Assembly (NCBI RefSeq): GCF_014637405.1
Contig: NZ_BMEY01000018.1
Location: forward strand, 20,312 to 84,311
DNA length: 64,000 bases
Direction: 5' to 3'
From: Ornithinibacillus halotolerans
Lineage (GTDB): Bacteria > Bacillota > Bacilli > Bacillales > Amphibacillaceae
Under the pieces are notes generated by a model that was not told the DNA's origin, ran no database searches, and saw nothing but the letters and a program-made list of their open reading frames with translations. The number at the start of each line of letters is the position of its first letter. Position 1 is the first letter of the stretch. The position numbers and the translations under genes are program-made. Shown here in pieces: positions 43,142 to 52,556 of the stretch.

Positions 43142-44296
43142 ATGGATATTCATCAATTAAAACAAGAAATCATTGAATACAGCAAAGAGATAGGGATAGA
43201 TAAAATTGGCTTCACCACTGCGGATATTTTTACAGAACTAAAAGAACGCCTTATTCGTCACGAAGAATTAGGATTTCAATCCGGCTTCGAAAAAGGGACT
43301 GTTGAAGAACGAACCGAGCCAAGGCGTTTATTACCTGAGGCGCAATCGATCATTTCAATTGCAGTTGCCTACCCTTCGAGAATGAGAAAAGATGCTCCAA
43401 AAAGTACAAAGGAAGAACGAAGAGGATTCTTTTGTCGTGCTTCTTGGGGGATGGATTACCATGATGTCCTTCGTGAACGCTTAAGAAAGCTTGAAGCATT
43501 CATTCATGAGAAAGTGGAGGATGCGGTTACAAAGATTATGGTAGATACTGGTGAACTATCCGATAAAGCGGTGGCTGAGCGAGCTGGAATAGGTTTTGTT
43601 GGCAAAAATACTATTTTAATAACAGAAGAATATGGCTCATTTGTTTATCTTGGGGAAATGATGACGAACATTCCGTTTGTTCCAGATAACCAAGTAGAAG
43701 ATGGGTGTGGAGATTGTCGTAAATGTATTGATGCTTGCCCTACTGGTGCAATTGTTCAAGGTGGACAATTAAATGCACAACGCTGTATTGGCTTTCTCAC
43801 CCAAACGAAAGACTTTCTTGCCGATGAATTTCGTGTTAAATTAGGTAATCGAGTATATGGCTGTGACACATGTCAGCTAGTATGTCCGTATAATTTGAAA
43901 AAAGATTTTCATCTACACGATGAATTTGAACCTGAAGATGACGTTGCTAAACCAAAATTAAAACCGATGCTTACGATTTCTAATCGTGAATTTAAAGAAA
44001 CATTTGGCCATATTGCTGGAGCATGGCGCGGTAAGAAACCATTACAACGAAATGCAATTATTGGCCTTGGTCATTATCGCGATCAGACTGCTGTAAGTGA
44101 TTTAATTCATGTGATGAAAAATGACCCCCGTCCTGTAATTCGTGGAACGGCAGCTTGGTCACTTGGGAAAATAGGAACAGAAGAAGCTTATGAGGCAATT
44201 CGTATTGCAATGGATAAGGAAAAAGATGAAGATGTACTTTTTGAGATGGAGAAGGGTTTAGCCTTTCAAGAAGTGTATGCTTCGAAAAGTAGGTGA
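43142..44296 (+). CDS. queG: Epoxyqueuosine reductase
   Basis: 384 residues. The cobalamin/[4Fe-4S] reductase that turns epoxyqueuosine into queuosine in tRNA. Two ferredoxin-type clusters are visible: CGDCRKCIDACP (about residue 197) and CDTCQLVCP (about 243), followed by HEAT-repeat helices (RGTAAWSLGKIG..) at the C-terminus. AGGGAGG precedes ATG 43142; the longer frame from 43103 lacks a ribosome site. It is the first of a run with ogt, yhbB and trmL, the B. subtilis yhbA-yhbB-cspR order with ogt added. Confidence 0.92.
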   Translation: MDIHQLKQEIIEYSKEIGIDKIGFTTADIFTELKERLIRHEELGFQSGFEKGTVEERTEPRRLLPEAQSIISIAVAYPSRMRKDAPKSTKEERRGFFCRASWGMDYHDVLRERLRKLEAFIHEKVEDAVTKIMVDTGELSDKAVAERAGIGFVGKNTILITEEYGSFVYLGEMMTNIPFVPDNQVEDGCGDCRKCIDACPTGAIVQGGQLNAQRCIGFLTQTKDFLADEFRVKLGNRVYGCDTCQLVCPYNLKKDFHLHDEFEPEDDVAKPKLKPMLTISNREFKETFGHIAGAWRGKKPLQRNAIIGLGHYRDQTAVSDLIHVMKNDPRPVIRGTAAWSLGKIGTEEAYEAIRIAMDKEKDEDVLFEMEKGLAFQEVYASKSR

Positions 44297-44304
44297 ATGT
44301 AATC

Positions 44305-44817
44305 GTGATAATTTATTATGAAGATATCAAAACGAAAATTGGCCCACTTTTAGTCCTTGTAAAAGACAGTCAAGTAGTTCGTATTGATTATGGAACGTTC
44401 GCAGACAACATAGAGAAAATAGAAAAGTGGTTAAAAAAGTATCTTGGAGATGTACAATTCATTCAATCTCCTGAAAAAGTATCTCATGTCAAAGAGCAGC
44501 TAAACGAGTATTTTAATAAACAAAGGTCTACATTTAATCTGGATTTCAAACCTTTTGGAACAGATTTCCAGAAACAGGTGTGGCAGTCGCTAGTAAATGA
44601 ACTTCCATATGGACGTACGAAAACTTACAAAGATATTGCCTTGGCAATTGGAAAACCAGCGGCTGTTCGTGCTGTTGGGGGAGCAATAAATAAAAATCCA
44701 CTATCCATTGTAATACCTTGTCATCGAGTAATTGGGATGAATGGGTCTTTAACAGGTTATAACGGTGGTCTAGACAGAAAAGAATATTTATTAAAACATG
44801 AAGAATTTTTAGCTTAG
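44305..44817 (+). CDS. ogt: Methylated-DNA-protein cysteine methyltransferase
   Basis: 170-residue suicide repair protein that removes O6-alkyl groups from guanine. The acceptor cysteine is in IPCHRVIGMNGSLTGYNGG near the C-terminus; the helix-turn-helix segment YGRTKTYKDIALAIGKP precedes it. Start GTG 44305 is 9 nt after AGGTG; GTG 44293 overlaps the queG stop and is less likely. It is co-transcribed with queG. Confidence 0.9.
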   Translation: MIIYYEDIKTKIGPLLVLVKDSQVVRIDYGTFADNIEKIEKWLKKYLGDVQFIQSPEKVSHVKEQLNEYFNKQRSTFNLDFKPFGTDFQKQVWQSLVNELPYGRTKTYKDIALAIGKPAAVRAVGGAINKNPLSIVIPCHRVIGMNGSLTGYNGGLDRKEYLLKHEEFLA

Positions 44818-44859
44818 ACAAACTTCCCTTCCATATACATTTTAATGGAGGGGATTTTT

Positions 44860-45705
44860 ATGCAAATACTCAAAAGCTACTGGGAAGAACAGATTGATGT
44901 TAATAATTTACAATCTGAGTGGTGGAAAAAAATCAGGGAATTCTATGAAAAGAGAAGTAGTAAGATAGTAAAAGTAACTGGTAAAGGTCATATTTATCAA
45001 CGTATTAAATATGACAGAAAAGAAAAAATCTATTACCATTTACATTTATCTATTCTTGCTAAGCAAGGAGAACATTTTTTTATTGAAGAACGAACAATTC
45101 CTTTTGAATTTATTCTAATGGCAGGAAAAATCTATCACCATACAGAGACTATTTTGGATACTAATGAAGAAGAGCCTGGAAAGTTAGTAACGGAAAAAGT
45201 GGAAGATAGCCGTGATAACAGATTTGTCTATGATCGACGAGCAGCGGTTCAATATGCGGAAAGATGGTGGAATAGTTATAATCCAGCATATCGTACATTT
45301 GATGTAGACTGTACAAATTTTATTTCACAATGTCTACGAGCAGGTGGAGCACCGATGCGAGGAGCGCCAAATCGTAATCAAGGCTGGTGGTATACTGGGG
45401 ATAATTGGAGTTACAGTTGGTCAGTTGCCCACTCGCTAAGATGGTATTTATCCGGATCGACAACTGGATTAAAAGGTAGTGAAGTCGAATCACCAATGGA
45501 ACTTCAACCAGGAGATGTGATTTGTTATGATTTTGAAGGGGATGGAAAGTGGGATCATACGACTATAGTCGTTGCAAAAGATGGAAACGGCATGCCACTA
45601 GTTAATGCACATACGCAAAACAGTCGACATCGTTACTGGTCTTACGAGGATTCCACTGCTTATACACCAAATATTCAATATAAATTTTTCCGTATTGGAG
45701 ATTGA
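44860..45705 (+). CDS. yhbB: Amidase-domain protein, YhbB
   Basis: 281 residues. The C-terminal half is a putative amidase (Amidase_6) domain: VDCTNFISQCLRAGGAPM contains the catalytic cysteine, with DHTTIVVAKDGNGMPLVNAHTQ supplying the histidine. The N-terminal 120 residues are helical and probably bind something else. No signal peptide. GGAGGGG lies 6 nt before ATG 44860. Same place as B. subtilis yhbB between queG and trmL. Confidence 0.82.
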   Translation: MQILKSYWEEQIDVNNLQSEWWKKIREFYEKRSSKIVKVTGKGHIYQRIKYDRKEKIYYHLHLSILAKQGEHFFIEERTIPFEFILMAGKIYHHTETILDTNEEEPGKLVTEKVEDSRDNRFVYDRRAAVQYAERWWNSYNPAYRTFDVDCTNFISQCLRAGGAPMRGAPNRNQGWWYTGDNWSYSWSVAHSLRWYLSGSTTGLKGSEVESPMELQPGDVICYDFEGDGKWDHTTIVVAKDGNGMPLVNAHTQNSRHRYWSYEDSTAYTPNIQYKFFRIGD

Positions 45706-45759
45706 TGATATAATAATAAAGTTGTTCAAACGAAAGGGAAAAGCAAGGAGAAATGAAAA

Positions 45760-46233
45760 TTGAGTTTACATGTCGTATTATATGAACCAGAAATTCCGTC
45801 AAATACTGGAAATATTGGAAGAACATGCTTAGCTACAGATACTACGCTACATCTTGTTCATCCATTAGGTTTTTCTACAGATGATAAAGCAGTAAAACGT
45901 GCAGGACTGGATTATTGGGAAAATGTAGATGTAGAAGAACATGCAAGCATTTTTGATTTATATGATAAATATCCAAATGGAACATTTTATTATATCGAGA
46001 ACTTTGGTACGAAACATTATACCGATTATGATTATAGTAATTCTGATGAGGATATATTTTTTGTATTCGGAAAAGAATCGAGTGGAATACCAAAGGAATT
46101 ATTAGTTGGAAAAGAAGACCAATGTCTTCGTATTCATATGAATGATAAAGTTCGCTCCTTGAACTTATCAAACACCGCAGCAATCATAATTTATGAAGCC
46201 TTGAGACAACAAGGATTTCCAAAATTAACGTAA
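45760..46233 (+). CDS. trmL: tRNA (cytidine(34)-2'-O)-methyltransferase
   Basis: 157-residue SPOUT methyltransferase (TrmL, formerly CspR) that methylates the wobble ribose of tRNA-Leu. YEPEIPSNTGNIGRTC at the start, FVFGKESSGIPKELL and RSLNLSNTAAIIIYEALRQ at the C-terminus form the deep trefoil knot. It starts at TTG 45760 with AAGGAG 9 nt upstream; the ATG at 45753 is in another frame. Confidence 0.9.
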   Translation: MSLHVVLYEPEIPSNTGNIGRTCLATDTTLHLVHPLGFSTDDKAVKRAGLDYWENVDVEEHASIFDLYDKYPNGTFYYIENFGTKHYTDYDYSNSDEDIFFVFGKESSGIPKELLVGKEDQCLRIHMNDKVRSLNLSNTAAIIIYEALRQQGFPKLT

Positions 46234-46238
46234 AAATA

Positions 46239-46269
46239 AACGCCATTCACTTACTGGATGGCGTTCTAT
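46239..46269 (+). terminator. Terminator of the queG-trmL run
   Basis: AACGCCATTCA pairs with TGGATGGCGTT, one wobble, then CTATTTT. Confidence 0.8.
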
Positions 46270-46282
46270 TTTGCAGAAATAA

Positions 46283-46309
46283 AAAACTAGCCCATTACGA
46301 GCTAGTTTT
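46283..46309 (-). terminator. Terminator of the small membrane peptide gene
   Basis: AAAACTAGC (46301-46309 on minus) pairs with GCTAGTTTT (46283-46291), followed by T-rich sequence. Confidence 0.75.
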
Positions 46310-46316
46310 ACATATG

Positions 46317-46418
46317 TTATTGATTTTTCTTCGGTACTCCTGGTTTTGCTTCATAACCGGAAGCGAATATGGATACTAGGAAAGTAACAGTAACTCCTAG
46401 GATAAGTGCTAGTTTCAT
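46317..46418 (-). CDS. Small single-pass membrane peptide, 33 residues
   Basis: A short gene with a strong ribosome site (AAAGGAGGA about 5 nt before ATG 46418). The product is a helix, MKLALILGVTVTFLVSIFAS, then GYEAKPGVPKKNQ. The G-Y-x-x-K-P tail recalls small Bacillus membrane proteins such as YtzI, but the match is weak. It sits alone between two hairpins, with its own terminator. Confidence 0.55.
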   Translation of the reverse strand: MKLALILGVTVTFLVSIFASGYEAKPGVPKKNQ

Positions 46419-46628
46419 TATAATCCTCCTTTGTTTTAACTCCATATGTACAAAAAGCAAATAATATCTGTCCTCATTATAACGAAAAAAATCCAGAATG
46501 TGAACTAACATTAGTTACAATTACGTGAATTGATTTATAAGAATATTCTACCTATTGTTAATTCGATACAATTCTAGGATAATGCGCATAACATTTATTG
46601 TTTCCATTATTAAAATAAGGTATATTAG

Positions 46629-46657
46629 TTGATGAAGATTAAAGACAGTTCTATAAT
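46629..46657 (+). promoter_or_regulatory. Sigma-A promoter of odhAB
   Basis: TTGATG (46629-46634), 17-nt spacer, TATAAT (46652-46657), 64 nt before the odhA start. A short ACCGT/ACGGT hairpin lies in the leader near 46675-46690. Confidence 0.7.
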
Positions 46658-46720
46658 TAGAATTGCAAATATAACCGTTTTCATACGGTGAAATGTTAAC
46701 TTCTAATGGGGGTATAAAAC

Positions 46721-49573
46721 GTGGCACAAAATGATGAATCTTCTAAAAGATTCTGGGGAGAGTTTCATGGTCCAAACATGGGTTATGTAGAAGAGCAGTA
46801 TGAACTGTATAAAGAGGACCCTCAACTAATTGATCAATCGTTAAGAGATATATTTGATCAGTATGGTGCTCCGAATTGGTTAACACCAAGTACAGGTAGC
46901 GTACATGAAATTTCTACAACTTCCATTAATGATGTCAAGAAAATCACCTCAACAGTGAAATTAGTTGAGGCTATTCGTCGTTACGGACATCTGGAAGCTG
47001 AGATTTACCCAGTAAGTATTCATGATGAAAGAAAATCTGAATTACTCGACCCAAAAACTTATGGTTTAACAGAGGCAGATTTAAAAAATATTCCAGCAGC
47101 GTGGGTTTGGGAGAAAGCACCTGTTGGGGTGGACACAGCATATGATGTTGTTCAAACCTTAAGAAAATACTACACGGGTACTATTACATTCGAATATGAC
47201 CATGTAGATAGTGATGAAGAAAGAGCTTGGTTATCTGATTATATTGAGACAGGTAAGGCTCGCTTAGATCTAACAAATGAGGAAAAGAAACAGTTATTAG
47301 ACCGTCTTGCTAATGTTGAAGGTTTTGAAACATTCTTACAGAAAACATTTGTTGGTCAAAAGCGGTTCTCCATTGAAGGATTAGAATCCATGGTGCCAAT
47401 GCTCGACCATATTGTTAAATATGCTACTGAAGATAATGTGAAAAATATAATGATGGGTATGGCACACCGCGGCAGACTTAGTGTGTTAGCTCATGTATTA
47501 GGAAAACCAATCGACAAAATCTTTTCTGAATTCCATTATTCACCAAACAAAGAGTTAACACCATCTGAAGGTTCAAGAGGGATTAACTATGGTTGGACAG
47601 GGGATGTTAAATACCATTTTGGTGCGGTGAAGGATGTAAAAGATGGCGATGAAACGAAAATAACAATTACACTTGCTCACAACCCATCTCATCTAGAATT
47701 TGTTAATCCAGTTGTAGAAGGATTTGCTCGTGCTGCTCAGGATGATCGTTCAGATAGAGGTTATCCAAAGCAAGATATCAATAAAGCAATCCCAGTATTA
47801 ATTCATGGAGATGCTGCATTTATTGGGGAAGGTGTTGTAGCGGAAACGCTTAACTTAGCTAACTTACCTGGATATCGTACTGGTGGTTCATTGCATATCA
47901 TTGCTAATAACTTACTTGGTTATACAACTGATCAAAAAGATGGCCGTTCAACTCGATATGCAAGTGATTTAGCAAAAGGATTTGAAATTCCAGTCATTCA
48001 TGTGAATGCAGATGATCCAATTGCATGTGTATCTGCCATTAAACTTGCATATGACTATCGTCAGAAGTTCCATAAGGATATTTTAATAGACCTAGTAGGA
48101 TATCGTCGTTATGGTCATAACGAAATGGATGAGCCAAGAGTTACTCAACCGAAATTATATAGTCTAATTGATAAACATCCAACAGTTGCAAATGTATATG
48201 CAAATGAATTATTTGAAAAAGGAATTGTTACAGAAGACGAATTCAAGCAAATGGTGACTAATGTTGAGGCAAACTTAAAAGCAATTTATGATGGCATGAA
48301 GGAAATTGATATTGTTAAGCCAGAATGCTTGCCAATGCCTGATGCATTGAATACGGATTTAGAAAAATACGAAACAGCTGTTACGATGGAAACGTTGGAA
48401 GAACTTAATGAAGGGTTATTTACTCGTCCTGAAGGCTTTACTGAAAATAGAAAACTAGCTAGAATCTTTAAGCGACGTAAAGAAGCGCTACAAGAAGGAA
48501 ACTTAGTTGACTGGGGTGCTGGAGAGGCTTTAGCTTATGCTTCTATATTAAATGAAGGTACGCCAATTCGCTTAACTGGTCAAGACTCTGAGAGAGGTAC
48601 ATTTGCACATCGTCATGCTGTATTAAGTGATGCAGTGACTGGTGAAAAGTATAGTATCTTCCATGGAGAAGGTGCAAACGCTTCATTTGATATTCGTAAC
48701 AGTCCACTTTCTGAAGCGGCGGTGTTAGGTTTTGAATATGGATATAGTATTCACTCACCTAAAACACTAGTACTTTGGGAAGCGCAGTTTGGTGATTTTG
48801 CCAACGTTGCGCAAGTAATCTTTGATCAGTTTATGTCTGCTGCTCGTGCAAAATGGGGAGATAAATCGAATATGGTTTTATTACTTCCTCATGGGTATGA
48901 AGGAGCGGGACCAGAGCACTCAAGTGCGAGATTAGAACGTTTCTTACAAATGTCTGCTGAGAACAACTGGATTGTTGCTTATGTAACATCATCTGCACAA
49001 TTCTTCCATCTCATGCGCAGACAAGCAGCGCTTCAGGATAAAGAAGAAGCTCGTCCATTGGTACTAATGACACCGAAGAGTAGTTTATTACGTAATCAAA
49101 TGATTGCTTCACCAGCTAAAGACTTTACAGAAGGAAAGTTTGAAGCTCTTCGCAACCAACCTAACTTAAAGGTAAGTAAGAAAAATGCGAAACGATTATT
49201 ACTTGGTACTGGTAAAGTGATGATTGATGTAGAAGAAGCAATTATTAACTCAGAAGATAAATTTGATTGGTTACGAGCACTACGTGTTGAGCAAATTTAT
49301 CCTTTCCCAACAAAAGAATTGGAACGAGTTGTTAAAGAACTTCCAAATCTTGAAGAAATTGTTTGGGTTCAAGAAGAACCAAAAAACATGGGTGCATGGG
49401 ATTTTGTGGATGATTATTTAAGAGAGCTATTAAAACCGGGACAACAACTTCGCTATATTGGACGTCCAGATCGTTCATCACCAGCTACGGGTGACCCGAA
49501 TGTCCATAGAGCGGAACAAGAACAGATTATACAACAAGCAATTAACCCGACATTAGGAGGAGAATCCAAATGA
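46721..49573 (+). CDS. odhA: 2-oxoglutarate dehydrogenase E1
   Basis: 950-residue thiamine-diphosphate decarboxylase, the first component of the TCA-cycle complex that makes succinyl-Co[15 protein letters not shown] and [20 protein letters not shown] (the TPP/Mg region) identify it, along with the N-terminal [17 protein letters not shown] segment that interacts with E2 in OdhA proteins. Starts at GTG 46721 after GGGGG. The E2 gene overlaps its stop by 4 bases, and no E3 gene is here (E3 is usually pdhD). Confidence 0.95.
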   Translation: MAQNDESSKRFWGEFHGPNMGYVEEQYELYKEDPQLIDQSLRDIFDQYGAPNWLTPSTGSVHEISTTSINDVKKITSTVKLVEAIRRYGHLEAEIYPVSIHDERKSELLDPKTYGLTEADLKNIPAAWVWEKAPVGVDTAYDVVQTLRKYYTGTITFEYDHVDSDEERAWLSDYIETGKARLDLTNEEKKQLLDRLANVEGFETFLQKTFVGQKRFSIEGLESMVPMLDHIVKYATEDNVKNIMMGMAHRGRLSVLAHVLGKPIDKIFSEFHYSPNKELTPSEGSRGINYGWTGDVKYHFGAVKDVKDGDETKITITLAHNPSHLEFVNPVVEGFARAAQDDRSDRGYPKQDINKAIPVLIHGDAAFIGEGVVAETLNLANLPGYRTGGSLHIIANNLLGYTTDQKDGRSTRYASDLAKGFEIPVIHVNADDPIACVSAIKLAYDYRQKFHKDILIDLVGYRRYGHNEMDEPRVTQPKLYSLIDKHPTVANVYANELFEKGIVTEDEFKQMVTNVEANLKAIYDGMKEIDIVKPECLPMPDALNTDLEKYETAVTMETLEELNEGLFTRPEGFTENRKLARIFKRRKEALQEGNLVDWGAGEALAYASILNEGTPIRLTGQDSERGTFAHRHAVLSDAVTGEKYSIFHGEGANASFDIRNSPLSEAAVLGFEYGYSIHSPKTLVLWEAQFGDFANVAQVIFDQFMSAARAKWGDKSNMVLLLPHGYEGAGPEHSSARLERFLQMSAENNWIVAYVTSSAQFFHLMRRQAALQDKEEARPLVLMTPKSSLLRNQMIASPAKDFTEGKFEALRNQPNLKVSKKNAKRLLLGTGKVMIDVEEAIINSEDKFDWLRALRVEQIYPFPTKELERVVKELPNLEEIVWVQEEPKNMGAWDFVDDYLRELLKPGQQLRYIGRPDRSSPATGDPNVHRAEQEQIIQQAINPTLGGESK

Positions 49574-50823
49574 GTGAAATTAAAGTACCAGAACTTGCAG
49601 AATCTATTACAGAAGGAACAATTGCCGAATGGTTAGTTAAAGTAGGGGATAAAGTTGAGAAAGGTGATCCAGTAGTAGAACTTGAAACAGATAAAGTTAA
49701 CGTAGAAGTGAATGCTGATGTTTCTGGAGTTATTACTGAGTTCGTAAAAGAAGAAGGCGATGATGTTGTCGTAGGTGATGTTATTGCTTTAGTGAGTGCA
49801 GAAGGTGGAGCGGCAGCACCTGCAACAGAAGAAGTGAAAGAAGCTCCTCAATCGAAAGAAGAAGCACCAAAAGAAGAACCTAAAGCTAAACCTGCACCAG
49901 CTGCTAAAGAAGAAACAACAAACCGTGATGTTGTTGCATCACCTGCAGCTAGAAAACGTGCTCGTGAGTTAAATATTGATTTAAGTGCTGTTCCTACTCG
50001 TGATCCACTAGGTCGAGTTCGTCCGGAAGATGTAGAAGCAGCGGCTAATGCAGCAAAAGAAAAACCAGCACCTGCTAAGAAGGAATCTCCTAAAGTAGCA
50101 GCTGCTACAACAGAATTTACGAAACCTGTTGAAGTAGTTAAAATGTCTCGTCGTCGTCAAACAATTGCTAAACGTTTAGTTGAAGCACAACAAACAGCAG
50201 CAATGTTAACGACATTTAATGAAGTAGATTTAACAAATGTGATGAAGCTTCGTAGTGAGCGTAAAGATAAATTCCTAGAAAAACATGGTGTGAAACTAGG
50301 CTTTATGTCATTCTTTACAAAAGCAGTAGTAGGAGCATTAAAAGACTTCCCGCTATTAAATGCTGAAATTCAAGGAACAGACTTAATCGTTAAGAAGTTC
50401 TACGATATTGGTATTGCAGTATCTACAGACGATGGTCTTGTTGTGCCAGTTGTTCGTGATGCTGATCGTTTAGATTTTGCTGGCGTAGAACGCGAAATTG
50501 GTAACTTAGGTAAAAAAGCTCGTAATAAAGAATTAGGTTTAGATGATTTACAAGGTGGTACTTTCACTATTACGAACGGTGGAACATTCGGATCAATGCT
50601 TTCTACACCAATTCTGAATGCACCTCAAGTTGGTATCCTTGGAATGCATAACATTATTAAACGTCCAGTTGTTATGCCAGATGATTCTATTGAAGTACGT
50701 CCGATGATGTATCTAGCATTATCTTATGACCATAGAATTGTTGACGGAAAAGAAGCGGTTCAATTCCTAGTTCGTGTGAAACAATTACTAGAAGATCCAT
50801 ATGATCTATTATTAGAAGGTTAA
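49570..50823 (+). CDS. odhB: 2-oxoglutarate dehydrogenase E2 (dihydrolipoyl succinyltransferase)
   Basis: 417 residues. Lipoyl domain 1-75 with the lipoylated lysine in ETDKVNVEV (about residue 42), an alanine/proline/glutamate linker, peripheral-subunit-binding domain [15 protein letters not shown] (about 118-150), second linker and the catalytic acyltransferase domain with [14 protein letters not shown]. It transfers the succinyl group to CoA. It starts within the odhA stop (ATGA), with AGGAGG before it. Terminator follows at 50831. Confidence 0.95.
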   Translation: MSEIKVPELAESITEGTIAEWLVKVGDKVEKGDPVVELETDKVNVEVNADVSGVITEFVKEEGDDVVVGDVIALVSAEGGAAAPATEEVKEAPQSKEEAPKEEPKAKPAPAAKEETTNRDVVASPAARKRARELNIDLSAVPTRDPLGRVRPEDVEAAANAAKEKPAPAKKESPKVAAATTEFTKPVEVVKMSRRRQTIAKRLVEAQQTAAMLTTFNEVDLTNVMKLRSERKDKFLEKHGVKLGFMSFFTKAVVGALKDFPLLNAEIQGTDLIVKKFYDIGIAVSTDDGLVVPVVRDADRLDFAGVEREIGNLGKKARNKELGLDDLQGGTFTITNGGTFGSMLSTPILNAPQVGILGMHNIIKRPVVMPDDSIEVRPMMYLALSYDHRIVDGKEAVQFLVRVKQLLEDPYDLLLEG

Positions 50824-50830
50824 TAAATGA

Positions 50831-50862
50831 ATCCCTGCTATATTATGTAGCGGGGATTTTTT
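50831..50862 (+). terminator. Terminator of odhAB
   Basis: ATCCCTGCTA (50831-50840) pairs with TAGCGGGGAT (50848-50857), one wobble, then TTTTTT. Array E begins 20 nt later. Confidence 0.85.
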
Positions 50863-50881
50863 GTGTCTTCTAAGACAAAAA

Positions 50882-51136
50882 CTCATAAACATTAGAAACA
50901 GAAATTTGCTTGTAAAGTATATGATAGCCTTCCTCATAAACATTTCACGAAGAAATTAACACGAAAAGTATATGATAGCCATCCTCATGAACATTTCGTA
51001 TAGAAATTATCAAGAAAAGTAAATGAGCGGCTTCCTCATAAACATAACACGCATAAATCTCCCAAAAAGTACAAGAGCATCCGTTTCACAAACATTTCCT
51101 CCCATAAATTGAAAGAAAACAAATGAAACCCTTTCC
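50882..51136. repeat. Tandem array of 51-bp units (array E)
   Basis: Five units of 51 bp starting CTCATAAACAT, with GAAATT near position 20-26, AAAAGTA in the middle and ATGATAGCC near the end. It is the same family as array C. The first two units are closest; the last is strongly diverged (TCACAAACATTTCC). They lie between odhB and the NupC-type gene; there is no frame. The remaining gap up to 51321 holds only AT-rich sequence with possible -10 boxes. Confidence 0.82.
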
Positions 51137-51321
51137 ATCATTATTCCTCATATAGACCATGCCAATGACAATCATTACCAAGTGTTTATACTTTAAATTT
51201 TTTTAGAAATTATATATTATAAAGACTTCACTGCCTTTTTTTTATCCAAAAGAAAATATCAATAATCTATTTCATTCTGGGAATTACTAAAAAGGTAGGA
51301 TTAATATATAGGAGGCTCTTT

Positions 51322-52509
51322 ATGGATATTGTATTTGGAATTATTGCCATTATTGTTGTCTTAGGACTTGCATATCTTCTTTCTAATAACCGGAAGATAA
51401 TTAACTATAGAGGTATTGGAGTAATGATTCTTGCTCAACTACTTACAACATGGTTTATGTTTGCAACAACAATAGGGCAAAGCATCATTAATGGGATATC
51501 AGCTGTTTTTAATAAGCTAATTGAATTTGGAACTGCTGGTGTTGACTTTATACTAGGTGGTGTATTACACGGAGATGGTGGCGTCTTCTTTTTTGATGTA
51601 TTACTATTAATTATCTTTTTCGCTACTATACTATCTGTACTTACTTATTTAAAAATATTACCGCTAATCATAAAATATATTGGTGGAATTATTTCTAAAA
51701 TAACTGGTCTACCGAAAGTAGAATCATTTAATGCTGTAAACAGTATATTTTTTGGTCAATCAGAGGCATTGATTGCTATTCGTTCACAGTTTCACCATTT
51801 AACTGCAAACCGCTTATATATTGTAAGTGCTTCAGCTATGGGATCTGTTTCAGCATCAATTGTAGGGGCTTACATGCAAATGTTACCTCCTAAATATGTT
51901 CTTGTAGCGTTACCTTTAAATATGTTTAGTGCGCTAATCGTTGCGTCGATTATTGCACCTGTAAAAGTTCCTAAAGAAGAAGATAAGGTTGACATAACCA
52001 ATGTATCAAATGAGAAAAGTGTGTTTGAGGCAATGGGAAATGGTGCATTAGAAGGTGGAAAGATTGCTCTAATCGTTGGTACGATGTTAGTAGCCTTTAT
52101 TGCATCACTTGAATTAGTAAACTGGGTTATTCAAGCAGTATTTGCTGGTGTAACATTACAACAAATCTTAGGCTATATCTTATATCCACTTGGATTTTTA
52201 ATGGGGATTCCGACAAGCGAAATTCTAACTGCAGGTGGGATTATGGGTACAAAGATTGTTACTAATGAATTTGTGGCAATGTTAGAGTTCCAAACATTAC
52301 TTGGACAAGTTTCAGAGAAAACTACTGGTATTGTTACTGTATTCTTAACTTCATTTGCAAACTTCTCTTCAATTGGTATTATTGCTGGTACGGTACAAGG
52401 AATTGACCGTGAAAAAGGTGGAGAAGTATCAAGATTTGGTTTGAAACTTTTACTTGGAGCAACGTTAGCTTCTATTCTTTCTGCAACGATAGCAGGATTA
52501 TTTATTTAA
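51322..52509 (+). CDS. Concentrative nucleoside transporter (NupC family)
   Basis: 395 residues with about ten membrane helices. SFNAVNSIFFGQSEALIAI is a CNT signature region, and a second hallmark is the glycine-rich GNGALEGGKIALIVGT segment. These proton- or sodium-coupled symporters import pyrimidine or purine nucleosides. AGGAGG precedes ATG 51322. Single gene closed by a bidirectional terminator. Confidence 0.88.
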   Translation: MDIVFGIIAIIVVLGLAYLLSNNRKIINYRGIGVMILAQLLTTWFMFATTIGQSIINGISAVFNKLIEFGTAGVDFILGGVLHGDGGVFFFDVLLLIIFFATILSVLTYLKILPLIIKYIGGIISKITGLPKVESFNAVNSIFFGQSEALIAIRSQFHHLTANRLYIVSASAMGSVSASIVGAYMQMLPPKYVLVALPLNMFSALIVASIIAPVKVPKEEDKVDITNVSNEKSVFEAMGNGALEGGKIALIVGTMLVAFIASLELVNWVIQAVFAGVTLQQILGYILYPLGFLMGIPTSEILTAGGIMGTKIVTNEFVAMLEFQTLLGQVSEKTTGIVTVFLTSFANFSSIGIIAGTVQGIDREKGGEVSRFGLKLLLGATLASILSATIAGLFI

Positions 52510-52521
52510 TAATAAAACGAA

Positions 52522-52556
52522 AAAACTCATCTGCACTAATTCGCAGATGAGTTTTG
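52522..52556. terminator. Bidirectional terminator
   Basis: AAAACTCATCTGC pairs with GCAGATGAGTTTT, flanked by A and T runs; it overlaps the MATE stop codon. Confidence 0.85.

Noticed and set aside
46419..46720. Gene in the 300-bp gap before odhA
   Set aside because: No frame with a ribosome site; the gap holds the odhA promoter and short leader only.
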